DNA of 64,000 nt from Proteles cristata cristata (lineage: Eukaryota; Chordata; Mammalia; Carnivora; Hyaenidae): contig JAESUZ010003171.1 in assembly GCA_017311185.1 (NCBI GenBank), forward strand, positions 806,001 through 870,000, read 5' to 3'. This document shows positions 46,886 to 58,700 of the stretch, in pieces. The stretch's first letter is position 1; each line of letters begins with the position of its first letter. Made by a program: the position numbers and the translations under genes. The notes beneath the pieces are model-generated. The model had not been told where the DNA came from. It saw nothing but the letters and a program-made list of their open reading frames with translations, and did no database searches.

Positions 46886-48418
46886 CCTTTGCAGTATATT
46901 GTGCTCCAACTCTCAGAAAACAAGTGTGCTCAATCCTAACGCGAATCCTTGAAACCCGGACACGGCACTATGGAATGTCACTGAACATCTCACGCCATGG
47001 GAGACTGCCCAAAGTGGGTGGAGGTGGTGTGCTTACCCTGCCGCCAGCCACTTTTCCTTCCTGAGGATGTGACTGAGTCCTTCACAGACACTATGAAAGC
47101 ACCGAGACCAACTCCAAAATCTTGGTCTCTTGAGAGCCCTGCAAAATAGGGGGTTTGGAATTAACTTGAAGAGACAAATGCATGCTGCGTTGAAACCTCA
47201 CTGAATTTCCAGGCCACATCTAGTCTTCTTGGAATTTGGTGTGTATTAGCATACTAGAGAAATCATTTTTTAAGCAACCCTTCAATGGCCAGATTTGCTG
47301 TGGACTCTTTGTTAACACAGAAAGCCCTGGTGTGCTGCATGTCTGCTTTGTGAGCTCCAAAGAATCTGGAGAAGCTACCCACTTCTAACCCTGCCCCCAT
47401 CCATCCCCACCTTGGAACAATGTTTATTCCCTGTTTTATCCTCCAAGTGAAGGCATATGTTTCTTCGATTTGTTGTTTGCAGCAAGGTGCAGCTTAGAAG
47501 GGAGTGTGGAAGGCTTGTGTTTGCCATGAAATTAAATAAGAGCAATGATACATAGCCAATGTGCACCCATAAATTTCAAGAAGGAAAATTCCAGTGTGGC
47601 ATGAGGATAGAAGTAGCTGATATATTAGAAGGGAACGACACTGAATCTTGTGCAAAACGAGAGAAATATAATTTCCCTGCATTATCTTGTCCCTTTCTTA
47701 ATTGCCTACCAAGATGCATTCATCAACTAGCTTCCCTAGGCTCAAGCTTATGACTTGCATGCATTTTTATATAAAACCAGCTTGTGTTTTAAGTATAAAA
47801 CACACTGCTTGTGCTATCACACCAGACACAGCAAATGGATAAAAATCTTCACTTGTCAGTTTCTAGATACAACGCACTTTGCATTTCAAGATTGGGAAAT
47901 AGGCTGCAAACACCGAGGACTGACAGTAAATATGGGGGTCTGCAGTATCAGCTGGACTATATTTACTGTGGAGCAGACTCACATTACCACCTCACTACCT
48001 GGGGCTTTGTGCAAGCTTGGAGTTGATAGAGGGAAAGGATGGCTAGCCTAGCTGTCTGGGTGATTCCTATCCCAGTGGCAGGCTCAGTACCCACCTTCTA
48101 GACTTGGAATTAGTTACTAAGAGATGTATTAAAGCTGTGTCCAACCCTAAAAGCCTGAAAGGAAGGCAAATTTGGAGACTGTGGATTAACTAGCAAGTCA
48201 GGACACAGAAGAGAACATGAAGACCATGAAGACCACACAAAGAGGGCATATAAAATCTATAACAATAAGGCCCTTGGTTACCCATACTCCAAAAGGGCAG
48301 AATATAGAAGCTGATGATGGTCCCTAAATAAGAATGCCAATAGGAAGTAGAATGCTAATTACCCTTAAACCAATGATGTCTGAGGTGGCAGAAGGAAAGC
48401 TTCCATCTGCATGCACTT
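46886..48418. other. Unassigned DNA
   Basis: No repeat or gene recognised. Short frames up to 98 codons (47755-48051) without domain features. Confidence 0.45.
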
Positions 48419-48598
48419 TTTAAAAAATGTTTATTTATTTTTGAGAAAGCAGCAGAGAGAGGGATGAGTACAGAGAAGGGGAGGAGTCGAGAGGATCTGA
48501 AGCTGGCTAAGATGACAGCAGAGTCTTGTACAGAGTTGGTGAAATCATGACCTGAGCCAAAGTTGGATGCTTAAACAACTGAGCCACTGGGTGCTCCC
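48419..48598 (-). repeat. Diverged carnivore SINE
   Basis: Reverse copy: 'aaatgtttatttatttttga', 'aatcatgacctgagccaaag' and terminal 'gagccactgggtgctccc'. A degenerate target duplication (atctgcatgcacttt versus atctgtgtatgcttt) flanks it. Confidence 0.9.
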
Positions 48599-48689
48599 AA
48601 TCTGTGTATGCTTTAAAGGGCCCTATTCCATCTTGGGCCAGCCTGCCTCACCATGCAAATGGTGTACAGTCAGAATTTGGCACATAAAG

Positions 48690-48925
48690 CTGGACACATA
48701 TGGAAGCAATTCCTAGTTCTGACACTAACTGTGTGATTTTTGGCAAATTATATAATCTCTGTTAGCCTCAGTTTCTTAATTTGTAATTTGGGGATAATAA
48801 TAATATCAATCCTATAGGGTTACTGTGATTATTGAATTAGATATTTCATGTTAACAGCTTAGCATAGTGCCCTGCTATATGGTAAGAGCTGAATAAATGT
48901 TAAGTATCATTATCGGTTTTGACTG
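48690..48925 (+). repeat. MIR SINE
   Basis: Sense order clear: 'agttctgacactaactgtgt', 'tgatttttggcaaattatat', 'gcctcagtttcttaatttgt', 'ggataataataatatcaatc', 'gttactgtgattattgaatt', 'agtgccctgctatatggtaa' and 'gctgaataaatgtta'. Confidence 0.92.
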
Positions 48926-48959
48926 ATGTTGCACAAAAGCAGTGAGTATGCATAGAATT

Positions 48960-49030
48960 GCAGGAGCCATTGTTTAATAGTTTCGGTTTTTGAGCGCAAG
49001 AAAGGGCCCGTGACTTTACCCAAAGCCACA
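48960..49030 (-). repeat. Possible short MIR fragment
   Basis: 'tgactttacccaaagccaca' and 'caactagtca' resemble the complement of the MIR core. Too short to be sure. Confidence 0.35.
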
Positions 49031-49358
49031 CAACTAGTCAAAAGTTTTTACTCTTTGATTTCTTTCATTTCCATTTTGGGGTTTTCTTGCATCATTTTGT
49101 TAGATTTATACCTAATTCATTCTTTTGTTGTTGTTCCTGTTATAAATGATATTTAAAAGATTTTAATTCCAATTTTTCATTGTTAGTATAGAAAAATACA
49201 TTTGTTTTTTTATGTTATTTGTATGCTGTAACCCTGAAAATCTCATGTGTTAGTTATAGGAAGGCTTTTTATAGTTTATTTGGAATTTTCTAAGAAGATA
49301 GCTAAGTCTTCTATGAATGGATATAATTTTATTTTTTTATGTTTTTTATTTTTCTTTC

Positions 49359-49583
49359 TGTTTTTAAAGTTTATTTATTTATTTTGAGAGAATGAAGGAA
49401 AAGAGAGAGGGAGTGTGTGCACAAGTAAGCAGGGGAAGGGCAGAAAGAGGGGGAGAGAATCCAGCAGTCTCTGGAACCTAGAGCGTGGAGTTCAATGCAG
49501 GGTCAAACTCAGGAACCATGAGACCGTATCTTGAGCTAAAATCAAGAATCGACCCTCTACCAACAAAGCTACGCAGGCGCCCC
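49359..49583 (-). repeat. Older carnivore SINE in L1
   Basis: Reverse copy: 'aaagtttatttatttatttt', GA tract, 'aactcaggaaccatgagacc' and terminal 'ctacgcaggcgcccc'. Perfect 13-bp duplication ttatttttctttc at 49346-49358 and 49584-49596. Confidence 0.96.
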
Positions 49584-49654
49584 TTATTTTTCTTTCCTTA
49601 TTGCACTGAGTAGGGCTCCAGTACAGCACTGAAAGAGGAAATTCTAATATTCCT

Positions 49655-49860
49655 TTTTTTTTTAAATGTTTTATTTATTTCTAGGAGAGAGAGAGAGGCA
49701 GCGTGAGCAGAGAGAGAGAGGGAGTCACAGACTGAAACAGGCTCCAGGCTCTGAGCTGGCAGTCAGCACAGAGCCCGACGCGGGGCTCGAACCCACGAAC
49801 CGCGAGATCATGACCTAAGCAAAGTCGGAGGCTTAACCGACTAAGCCACCCAGGCGCCCC
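49655..49860 (-). repeat. Carnivore SINE (young subgroup) in L1
   Basis: Reverse copy: 'ttttatttatttctaggaga', 'gagctggcagtcagcacaga' and 'ccacccaggcgcccc'. Target duplication aaattctaatattcct at 49639-49654 and aaattttaatattcct at 49861-49876 (one mismatch). Confidence 0.98.
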
Positions 49861-50098
49861 AAATTTTAATATTCCTAATATTAGGTGAAAAACATTCACT
49901 CTTTCATATTATATGTGAGGCTACCTGTAGCTTTTGGTAGATCCCTTTTTATCAAGTCAAGAAATTCCCCTTCTATTTTTGTCACGCTTAAAGATTTTAT
50001 CATGAATGGGGATGTTAAAGTTTTTCAAAAAAATTTTTGCATCTATTGAAATGATCATGTAAGTTTTTCTTCTGTATTCTGTTAATATAAATTACGTT

Positions 50099-50300
50099 GG
50101 GGTGCCTGGGTAGCTCACTCAGTTAAGCTCTTGATTTCGGCTCAGGTCATGATCTCAGGGTTTGTGAGTTTGAGTCCCGCATCACTGACAGTGTGGAGCC
50201 TGCTTGAGATTCTCTCTCTGTTCCTCCCCAGCTTGTGTTCTCTCTCACTGAAAATAAATAAATAAAACTTAAAAAAAAAAACCAAAAACCAAAAAAAACA
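50099..50300 (+). repeat. Diverged carnivore SINE with long A-rich tail
   Basis: Sense copy: 'ggggtgcctgggtagctcac', 'tcaggtcatgatctcagggt', 'gtggagcctgcttgagattc' and tail 'aaataaataaataaaactta' with A-runs and caaaaacc units. A short internal deletion removes part of the usual 'gctctgtgctgacag' region. Confidence 0.92.
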
Positions 50301-50510
50301 ACATAAGGCCAATGCTTAACTTTTTAAAAATAAATAGATAAATAATGTGGGTTTTTTCAGAAGTTTTTTTTTTTATAAAATTAGAAGAATCATAACTTTA
50401 CTGGAGTTATTTTTACTTTCCCAAGGATAAACATTTTGATTTATAGAACTTTAGTAGAGAGAAACTAGGAAATAGCTGTTTATATCAGTGTTAAATTTAA
50501 TTAGTGGATA

Positions 50511-50582
50511 TCTCCTGTTGGTCCAGAGGGTAGGACATCTGCTTCTGAGTTCCGAGAGTGCTTGTGGGTTTGTCCAGGGTGT
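50511..50582 (+). pseudogene. Possible tRNA-like remnant (tRNA-Glu-like 5' half)
   Basis: 'tctcctgttggtccagaggg' then 'taggacatctgc' resembles the 5' half of a tRNA-Glu (TGGTC, AG, GG and TAGGA all in register). A weak B-box-like 'gtgggtttgtcc' lies at a plausible distance. The stems do not pair well and the anticodon loop is not clear, so it is at best a decayed tRNA gene or tRNA-derived repeat. Confidence 0.3.
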
Positions 50583-51879
50583 TCCATGTGAAACTGGCTT
50601 ATGACATGATTTCCTAAAATAAACTCATTTGAACATGTTATTTTCCCTAAGCTGAAAATCAAGAGCTATGTAATTCAGCTCAAAGGCTAAACTGTGCTCT
50701 AATAAACCCTGAAGAGAGGGTCCATATATAGATCAGCCAGGCCTGTCAGAGCTGAGGGCTGGGGAAGGTGCAGAGACCGACAAGCCAACACCAGCAGGCC
50801 ACAGCAACTACCAGAACACCTGCCCTAAAGGTCCCAAGATAGAGATGACAAAAGATAAAACGAGTTAATACCCAGGTATTGCTTTCAGAGCTTTCCAGGA
50901 TCCAATTAAAATTTTATGTGTAGGAGTTTAAATGGGTGCTTTAATAAAATATTGATTCATTTGGGTTCTGATTTTTAAAAAGAAATATATCTTTTGTCTC
51001 CTAAACAGCACTTGTTCCTTCCTAAATAACATTCACAACAAACTTATACTTTGCTTTCATCATTCAAGTTTGATCTATCTTATACTCCAAAGAGTCCTTT
51101 TGTACTATTGTTCTTGGTTTTGTTGCCCATTGTCTTCTTCATCTTATATCCCTCTAGCAAAAGCTACTCCATGAAATGAAGTTAAAAAATAAAGCAGTAC
51201 TTAAACCATTTCAATAAATAAATGCAACATCTTCCCCATTTGATTTCCTCCCTTGCATTCTGGTGCAGAGAGGAACCCTCACAGCCCCAGACTCTGGCAG
51301 ATATTCTGGTTTGCAGGTTTCATACGAAGGAAGCCATGTATTAAATTGGGATGAGCCCTTGCATTTCATCACAGAAAGTGAGTGTTGGATTGAAATGGAG
51401 GATCAGCTCATGTGGGTATGAGATGGTGCTGGGATCATCAACTGCTGCTCCTGGGCAAAGGACCGAATTATTAAAACTGTTGTTTATGGCCCTTATCATT
51501 TACAAACAGGTGAACAGAGAAAAAAGACTTGCAATTTTCCTAAATTAATTTGCAGTTGAGGGTTTTCTTGTGTTAAAAAGATAAGAAACTTGTATAGAAT
51601 TACACAACAAGTTTACAGCTGTCTAAAAGAACTTCAAGTTGAAGTTTATCTAGCAATATGGATAAAATGACATTTGCCGGAATGACTGTTAGTCCTTATG
51701 ACACATTTGAGAAACTGAAATGGCTGTGATACAAATAATGCCCTAATCCATGATCCCATCATCTGAAATCTAGCTGGGTAAGTCAGAAAAGTTAACTCCA
51801 AGATAGTAATTGTTGGCAAAAGAGGTAGTCAGGACATTGATATACGGGGAAGCCCAAACCTGATAGAGATATTTTTTCT
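50583..51879. other. Unassigned DNA
   Basis: No recognisable repeat, exon or RNA gene. Confidence 0.45.
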
Positions 51880-52215
51880 TCCAAATTTTTATTTGAATTC
51901 ATGTTATTTAACATATAGTGTAGTACTGGTTTCAGGTGTAGAATTTAGCGACTCGTCGCTTATATAGAACGCTCAGTGCTCATCGCAAGTGCCCTCCTTA
52001 ATCCCCATTACCTATGTAGGCCCATCCCTCCACCCTCTTCCCATCCAGCAACCCTCAGTTTGTTCTCCATAGTTTAAGAGTCTCTTATAGTTTACTTTCC
52101 TCTCTGTTTTTAGCTCATTTTATTTTTTCCTTCCCCTTCCCCTATGTTCATTTGTTTTGTTTCTTACATTTCTATGTGGAGTGAAATCATATGGTATTTT
52201 TCTATTGTGTTTTTA
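51880..52215 (-). repeat. Antisense L1 3' end
   Basis: Complement of the carnivore L1 3'UTR: 'atttttatttgaattcatgt', 'gtgctcatcgcaagtgccct', 'ccttaatccccattacctat', 'caaccctcagtttgttctcc' and 'gagtgaaatcatatggtatt'. Strongly 5'-truncated. Confidence 0.88.
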
Positions 52216-52439
52216 TTTCAAGAAGTCCTTCCCCAAAGCCAGTGTCACTGGCTAACTAAAGGGCTCGCCAGCATTTCAAAGTGAAGAGGTATCAGCTTTT
52301 CTTCTCCTCTACTGACTGGTACTACTATTACCTTGCACATAAGCACTCCTTATTTACACATACTCACTTTCATAATAATCTGTTTATATACCTCTCTCTC
52401 CAACATTATATACATAAATCTGCTCATGAAACCTCTTGT

Positions 52440-52715
52440 AGCTATATAATAATGATAATAGCACATATTTGTAATACTAATAACTTGTATTTGTTGTTTG
52501 TTACAATGTCCAAGCAACTTACCAAGCATTTTATATACATTAACTAATTTCCACCTCCCAGAAATCCTATTTGATGTAACTATAAGAACCACCCATTCTA
52601 CTGATAAGAGGTTGCATTTTAGGAATTGGGAAATTTGCTCAAGTTCCCATCAATAGCAAGAAAAGGACTCCAAAGTATAACTTCTCTGATTCCAAAGGCT
52701 ATGCATTTAACCAAT
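52440..52715 (-). repeat. MIR SINE
   Basis: Complement order: 'caagcattttatatacatta', 'actaatttccacctcccaga', 'ttctactgataagaggttgc', 'gggaaatttgctcaagttcc' and 'gattccaaaggctatgcatt'. Confidence 0.75.
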
Positions 52716-54854
52716 CCATAGTACTTCCTGAAATTAACTCATTCAGCGACTATTTAGTGTGTGTCAAGTACAGCACTGTGTGCCTTTCTAAATAGCTATA
52801 CTTTCAATCACATACACAGTCCTTTCCCTACATCCTACTTGAAATTTAGTACCATTCATGTATTGTCAATAATATTGAAGTATTTTTCTTATGAAAATCC
52901 TCCGGGTTTTTGTCTTTTCTTATTTAAGATTGTGTTTATTTTTCCCTTCATGTATTCATTAATTATGCCATGACTAATTATTCTGAGACAAATTCAAATC
53001 TCACCTCAGTGTCATACTTCTCCTCACTCACTTTAATGTACAGAAATTCTTCCCACATTTGAGATTTGGCTATTTCACTTAGCAGTCATCAATTTGAGCC
53101 ATACATATGTCTTTGTCCATTCTGATTGTAATAATGTAAAGAATATATTTTAAGGTCTTTTTTGAGCCCAAAACTGGGTACCCAATTTAAGCTTGGTGAA
53201 TTCCTATTGACTGATCAGATCATTAAACAAGTAACCCCAAGATTACATGCTCAAAACAGCAATAACAACTGCAAATTAAAAAAAAACAAAAACAAAAACA
53301 AAAAAAAACCACAGCCATAGTTTTTAAAAACAAATTTTGATGTCTTCTGGGAAAATGATACCATATATCAAAGCCAAAAGAATGATTCCCCAAGAAGACA
53401 GAGAATCAGAAAGAGTCCAGGGGAGAGTAAAGTCAATAATTCTACTTTTCCATTAGGGAAAAATTCCTCTAACCAGAGGCTATAAAGTTTGAATTGAGAG
53501 AAAGGCCACCTAGAGCTTCACACAAAGTGAAGTGAAAGAGCTGTGCTTCATGTCATCCACCTTCTCTGGGCTCGGAAAAGTCTAGAATGTGACCTAGAGA
53601 TCATAATTCATTAATTCACTACAGTGGGGGGGACAGATCCATCTGGATGAGATGTTCAAGATTTGTTTATGCAGGACACAAGATTGATATTCATTAAATA
53701 CTTTCCTTCAACCATTCTACTCTCATTATGTGCAACAAGGGTTTAGGTTAGCAAGGATTAAAGAACAAATTATTGTAAAGCAAGAAGCTTTAGCCTCAAG
53801 ACATACAAATAGAAAGAAACTGGTTTAAAAAAAAAAACAATGTAGGATTAGATTATGAACTTGTTCACTGAACAGTTACATGGCAATTTGCTAAGGTAAT
53901 TATTACCATTAATTCGAGAGCCAATAATTATCATAGCAGTTCTACCATTTCATCTCCCATTTATTCTCAAATCACAGATGCATATTTTTTTAAAGATACC
54001 TGGTTTCCTAGGCTGGTCTAAAAATCTTCCATTCTAATTACTTGTATAATCTTAGGCAGTTTTTGGTGGGAATCACAAAGTTTTCAGAAAGTCTTATGTT
54101 AGTGAAACAATGCACTAAGATCCAAAAGGTAATTAATCTTGGTCACTCTTTCTTCTGTAGAGCACTCCAGCCTGGAGGTTAATAGAAAAGGAGGCAGTGG
54201 CTGCCATTTTGGATCTCATTCTGTTTCAATTTTCTGGTCACAAACACCATGATTTTTCTAGCCAAAAGGGGTGAACAGGAGCATATAACTCTCCCCTTGA
54301 TGCCTTTCCCTTAGGCCCTTCAGTCTTTGGAGTGCAGGACTTAGTGCTAGTTTAATTGAACTGCTGTGCTTGGCTTCTCCTCTGAAAGAGAGAGATATAT
54401 AGTCCCTCTGGTGACTTGTTGCAACAGATTTCAAACTCAGCTGGATTTAACTCTGTGAATTAAAAATACTGCTTGAAATTGGGAGCCTCATGAAAAAAGC
54501 AACTCCAGATACTGGCATGTAAACAAAATGCTTTACAAAGGATGTGCAAAAGTTCTGGCTTCTCTTGACTTGACTATGACAAACCTGCATTGCTCAATTT
54601 TCTTTTTTAGACCATAGTAATGACTGGTATGGGGTGTGGGTGATCATGGCATATCTTGGTGGAACATCTAATAAATCTGCACTTGAGGCAGTAAAATATG
54701 AATATCCTTGCCTTAGAAAAGATATTAGCTTCATAGTTTTGAAAGAAGACAATTATTAGCATTATTGCAATTGCTCACAATAGGTTAGAATAGGTTCATT
54801 TAAATCCAAATAATTTAATTACACTGATGTTTTTAGAAGAAGAGCTAGGATCAA
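52716..54854. other. Unassigned DNA
   Basis: Only an A-rich (AAAAAC)n-type simple repeat at about 53275-53312 is recognised. No coding sequence supported. Confidence 0.45.
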
Positions 54855-55045
54855 AGGCTTACAGAACCTAAGAGCTGTAGAGTATCATCACCAGATTAAT
54901 CTATGCAGCTACCTGAATATTAAAAAAATAAAAAATCTATGCAACTACTATGAAAAAAACCTGAGGCCCAGAAAGTTTAAAATGATTCAGTCTATTGCTC
55001 AGCTAGTAAGAGGAAGGATACAGCCAACATTCAAAGGCTTTTAGG
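54855..55045 (-). repeat. MIR-like or related old SINE
   Basis: 'aaaacctgaggcccagaaag', 'tctattgctcagctagtaag' and 'agccaacattcaaaggc' resemble the complement of an old tRNA-derived SINE core. Diverged. Confidence 0.5.
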
Positions 55046-55609
55046 TCTTCCACGTCTTAAGACTTTCCTCTCCTCTACGTAACACTGCCTCAAAGCACTT
55101 GTGGAAGCTCTGAAGCCTATTCCCTAACTATATTACACAGAAGAAGGTGAAGTAGATAAGGCTTTGGAAAGCCCTAATAAGATAGGATGTTTGAGGTGAA
55201 TGATAAATAGCCACATATAAACACCCACTACCCTTCCAATATTTGGTCTAAGAATCCACCTTTCCCTAGTCCTTCCCTTGGGCTGGGCTAATGATGGAAC
55301 CAGGTAGACAAGAATGAGCATCAGAACCAAAAGTTTCCAGAACTCTACTTGTAGGGCTCATGACCAGAGAAAATTTCTCAACAAACAAAAAGGAAAGGAA
55401 GCTATCCAGGAAACAGGGAGAAAAAGTGGCAGAGAATAGCTATCGGTCGGTGTGGGGATTATAATTAGCTGGGCCTTGACAGAGGGTGTTGGGTCTTTAA
55501 TCCATTATTGCTCTTCCAGACCCATGATTGAAGGGCTAGCATGGGAGATATTGCAAGGCAGACCCTTAAGACAATATTTTATCTAGCTAGTTCAAACCAA
55601 TGAAATCCA
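55046..55609. other. Unassigned DNA
   Basis: Nothing recognised. Confidence 0.45.
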
Positions 55610-55755
55610 ACCACTTATTAAATCTTCTAACATATGCCATGCACTGTGTTGGGTTACAGGTACACAGAGATGAATGGGCCACACTCCCTGTCCACAAGAA
55701 AGAGACAGACATGTAGAGTGAGAACTTTAGAGCAATGTGGTACATGATAGAAGCA
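55610..55755 (-). repeat. L2 3' end, antisense
   Basis: 'cttctaacatatgccatgca', 'ctgtgttgggttacaggtac', 'acagagatgaatgggccaca' and 'ctccctgtccacaagaaaga' follow the complement of the L2 terminus. Confidence 0.6.
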
Positions 55756-58700
55756 GCACATAGTCCTGGGGAACAAGACAGAGATCTCATTTCTGACTGT
55801 GATTAAACATCCCAGATAAGGGAACGTGGTGATCCCAGGGCCTTTGTTTAGGAAGAACCTATGTCCAAAGATTAAGGGAATATAGCTGAGGAGAAGAAAC
55901 TATTATTACAGGAGGTCAAGTTGGTCTTTCCTTCAAAGATATGAGCAGGGCAATAGGAGGCAGCTCACTGGCCATGATTGTCTTCTGGTAGGAGTATGGT
56001 TTGTGGCCCCAGGAACTAGCTGCAGGGTAACATGGCTCTGCCACCCCAAAAGTCTATAACATGGGAAAAGAGCATAGGATACTAAGGCCCTCCTTCATAG
56101 GGGAAGGAACAAAACTGAGACAGGACTCCAGTGTGCTGGGAGCAGCATAGCTGTCAGTAACAAGCGGACATCCAACAGATTTACTGTATTACTGTGTTTT
56201 CAGCCCGTGTTTAAAAATAGACATGATGGCTGCAAAGGAAGACAGCTCAATTTTATAGACAACTGCTTCTGTTCTGAGCTGTTACTCTGTTTTTATCTGG
56301 GCCTTCTCTTAGCCACTCACACCCATGTCCTACAGGGACAGTCCCTCTATGCTCCATATAGTGAATCACTGTGAGTCGAGACCCTTTACAGGTAAAGCAG
56401 TTGAAGATGGTAAATGAACCTGACCCTGCTTTTTGAACCTGTACAGATTCTTTCTTTGGGCCTTAGTTCCTTCCCGGTATTCCCTGAGGACATGGTAGAT
56501 GGAGTAAATTTCCTTCCAGGGATGCTGTAAAGAAATATTGATTCAAAGACAGCATCCAACTTTATGATGATAAAATGTAAGGAAGCAGTTTGACATCAGT
56601 GCTGCATGGGAGTGGAGGAGAGAAAAGAGGAAGTAAATCGCAATGTGTCCTGAAGCTGTTTCCTGTCTTTAGCACAGTCAAGCAGACAAAACAAAGGAGA
56701 GGCTTAATCCCTCCTCACGAGCCTTAGGCTTCACAGAGAGAATAAGATCATCATCATTATCCTGCTCTACCTTGTGAAGATGAGTGCCTGAAACAGAAGG
56801 GATAACTGATACAAGAAGCACAGTCTCCCCCGTTCAGGGAGTTTACTGTCTTAGAATGCACCTTGCTGATAAATGGCTTCTGTCTGGAGATTCTGGACCC
56901 GCACAATTACTGGCCTGCATGGCAGTGAGACTAGCTGCCTGGCTAGGTCCAAATATGGCTAAGGGACATAGATAATTCAGTTATTCTTCTTCAGTGAAAT
57001 CCCTTTGGTGACATCCTGAGGCCATAATGCATGCACAGAGATAGTGATATGGCCCTTGCCCCTGTGTGTTGGCACCTTCCTTCTTACCTCAGGTAAGCCC
57101 AGAGACGTTCAGTGCCCCAACAGGCAAATGCTGGTGGGACAACCTTCGGAAAGCATACTTTCTGGTGCCTCTGCCACTGGTTTATTTAGCATACTTCCCT
57201 AGAAATGTGATCTGTGACTTCACTTCTCGTGTGGTGCTATCCACGCATGCTCTAAAACACAGGGGGCTCCATGTATTGAATATCTACTCAGCGCTTTCCT
57301 CCTTGATAGTATGTCACTTCCTGCCCTACTTACACCCATTTTTCCAACATATGCCCTTCCCAGTTTCCATAATTCCCCTCTGCTCTGTCACTCACCTTCT
57401 CTTCCTGCCATTTCTCAATATTCTCCACCCACTTCTAGCTCCATTGTTTTGCTCACTTTGCTCCTCTTGTGTCTGATGCTTCGCCTACTACTCTAAATGC
57501 CCAGAAGAATTGTTTCTTGATGTAAATATACCCCACTGCTATTGGACAAATGTCATTTCTATTACTCTCAAACTCTGGGACTCTGGAGTTCTAGAGGCAT
57601 GCTAGATATTGTGCATATCTGTTCCCAATTCCACATCAAAGATTGGTGGCTTAAGATCAGCCTTGAATGTAGGAGTATGGTATTTACACCATAGAAATTG
57701 GCAAATGCTACAAATCAGAGCTTCCTGCTTCCTCCAACACCAGCCCATTTATGAACAGCAAGTGGCACAGAAAATTATGTATAGGTAGAACTAAATAAAT
57801 TTTTAATAAATGGATTTTTGCATGCTGAAGATACTTATTATTTTTATCTCCACATACAAAATACCTTTGTTTGTATTTCAAATAATAAAAAATTTAATCA
57901 TGGTAGACAAAAGAACTTGGTAAAATTATAAAGAGCATATTTATCAGAATTCTACTTTGTTTATAAACGGAAGACATTAATTTAATGGGAGCCAAAGCAT
58001 TGCTGCCCTCTGAAAAGCCAACAGACATCCTGCTCTCCTTCAGCTGCCAGGTTTGCCCATCTGAGGATAAAGGTCTCTCCTGCCCAGAAAAGACTTCTGA
58101 AAACAATTGTCACAGGCACAAATTAACTGTGGCTCTTTATCTTTCCTTTATTTTTAGCCCAGAGCAAGGATAACCTTAAAATAAATTTCTGATCGAAGAA
58201 ACCCATTTTCTTAAGACTGTAATCTTAGCCCACATGCCATTTAGCTATGAACTTCTTTTTGATTGAGAAAACTTCCAGAGGTGGAAGAAATAGTCTACAT
58301 CCAAACTAGGAGGCAGAGGATATATGGCTCAAAAATGTCATGATTCTTCAGTCTTACGAAAGTGAAAGAGGAAGGCATGTAACATTGATTTCTGGTTCTA
58401 AATATCCCCCGAACTTTTATTTTAGAAGAGAGCCCTGCTATTACATATCCATGAATGCAACCACACAAACAAAATCTGGCTTATTTAAGTAACAAAGGAT
58501 CTGAGGTAGCTTGCAGATCCAATAAAAGTCTAGGGAATCAGACTCAGAAAACAGGCAGGAATCAAGAAACCAAGGTGACAAAATGCAGCCTCGGTCATGC
58601 CCCTGACAATTCATGTGTTAGAATCTCAATACTTCTATTGTCTGTGGATAATTTAGCAACTGTGTTCTGGAGGTTTGAGCTTCTTCTCCCTGATTTGAAT

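Larger units (their letters stand above)
49031..50098 (-). repeat. Antisense old L1, RT region, broken by SINEs
   Basis: Complement of L1 ORF2: 'gttagatttatacctaattc', 'ttttcattgttagtatagaa', 'ttatgttatttgtatgctgt', then between SINEs 'ttattgcactgagtagggct', then 'aagaaattccccttctattt', 'ttttatcatgaatggggatg' and 'ctattgaaatgatcatgtaa'. The order is preserved across the SINE insertions, so this is one element. It may continue beyond the SINE at 50099-50300. Confidence 0.82.

Noticed and set aside
57066..57476. 136-codon plus-strand open frame
   Set aside because: Pyrimidine-rich sequence gives long open frames by chance; no domain or coding signature.
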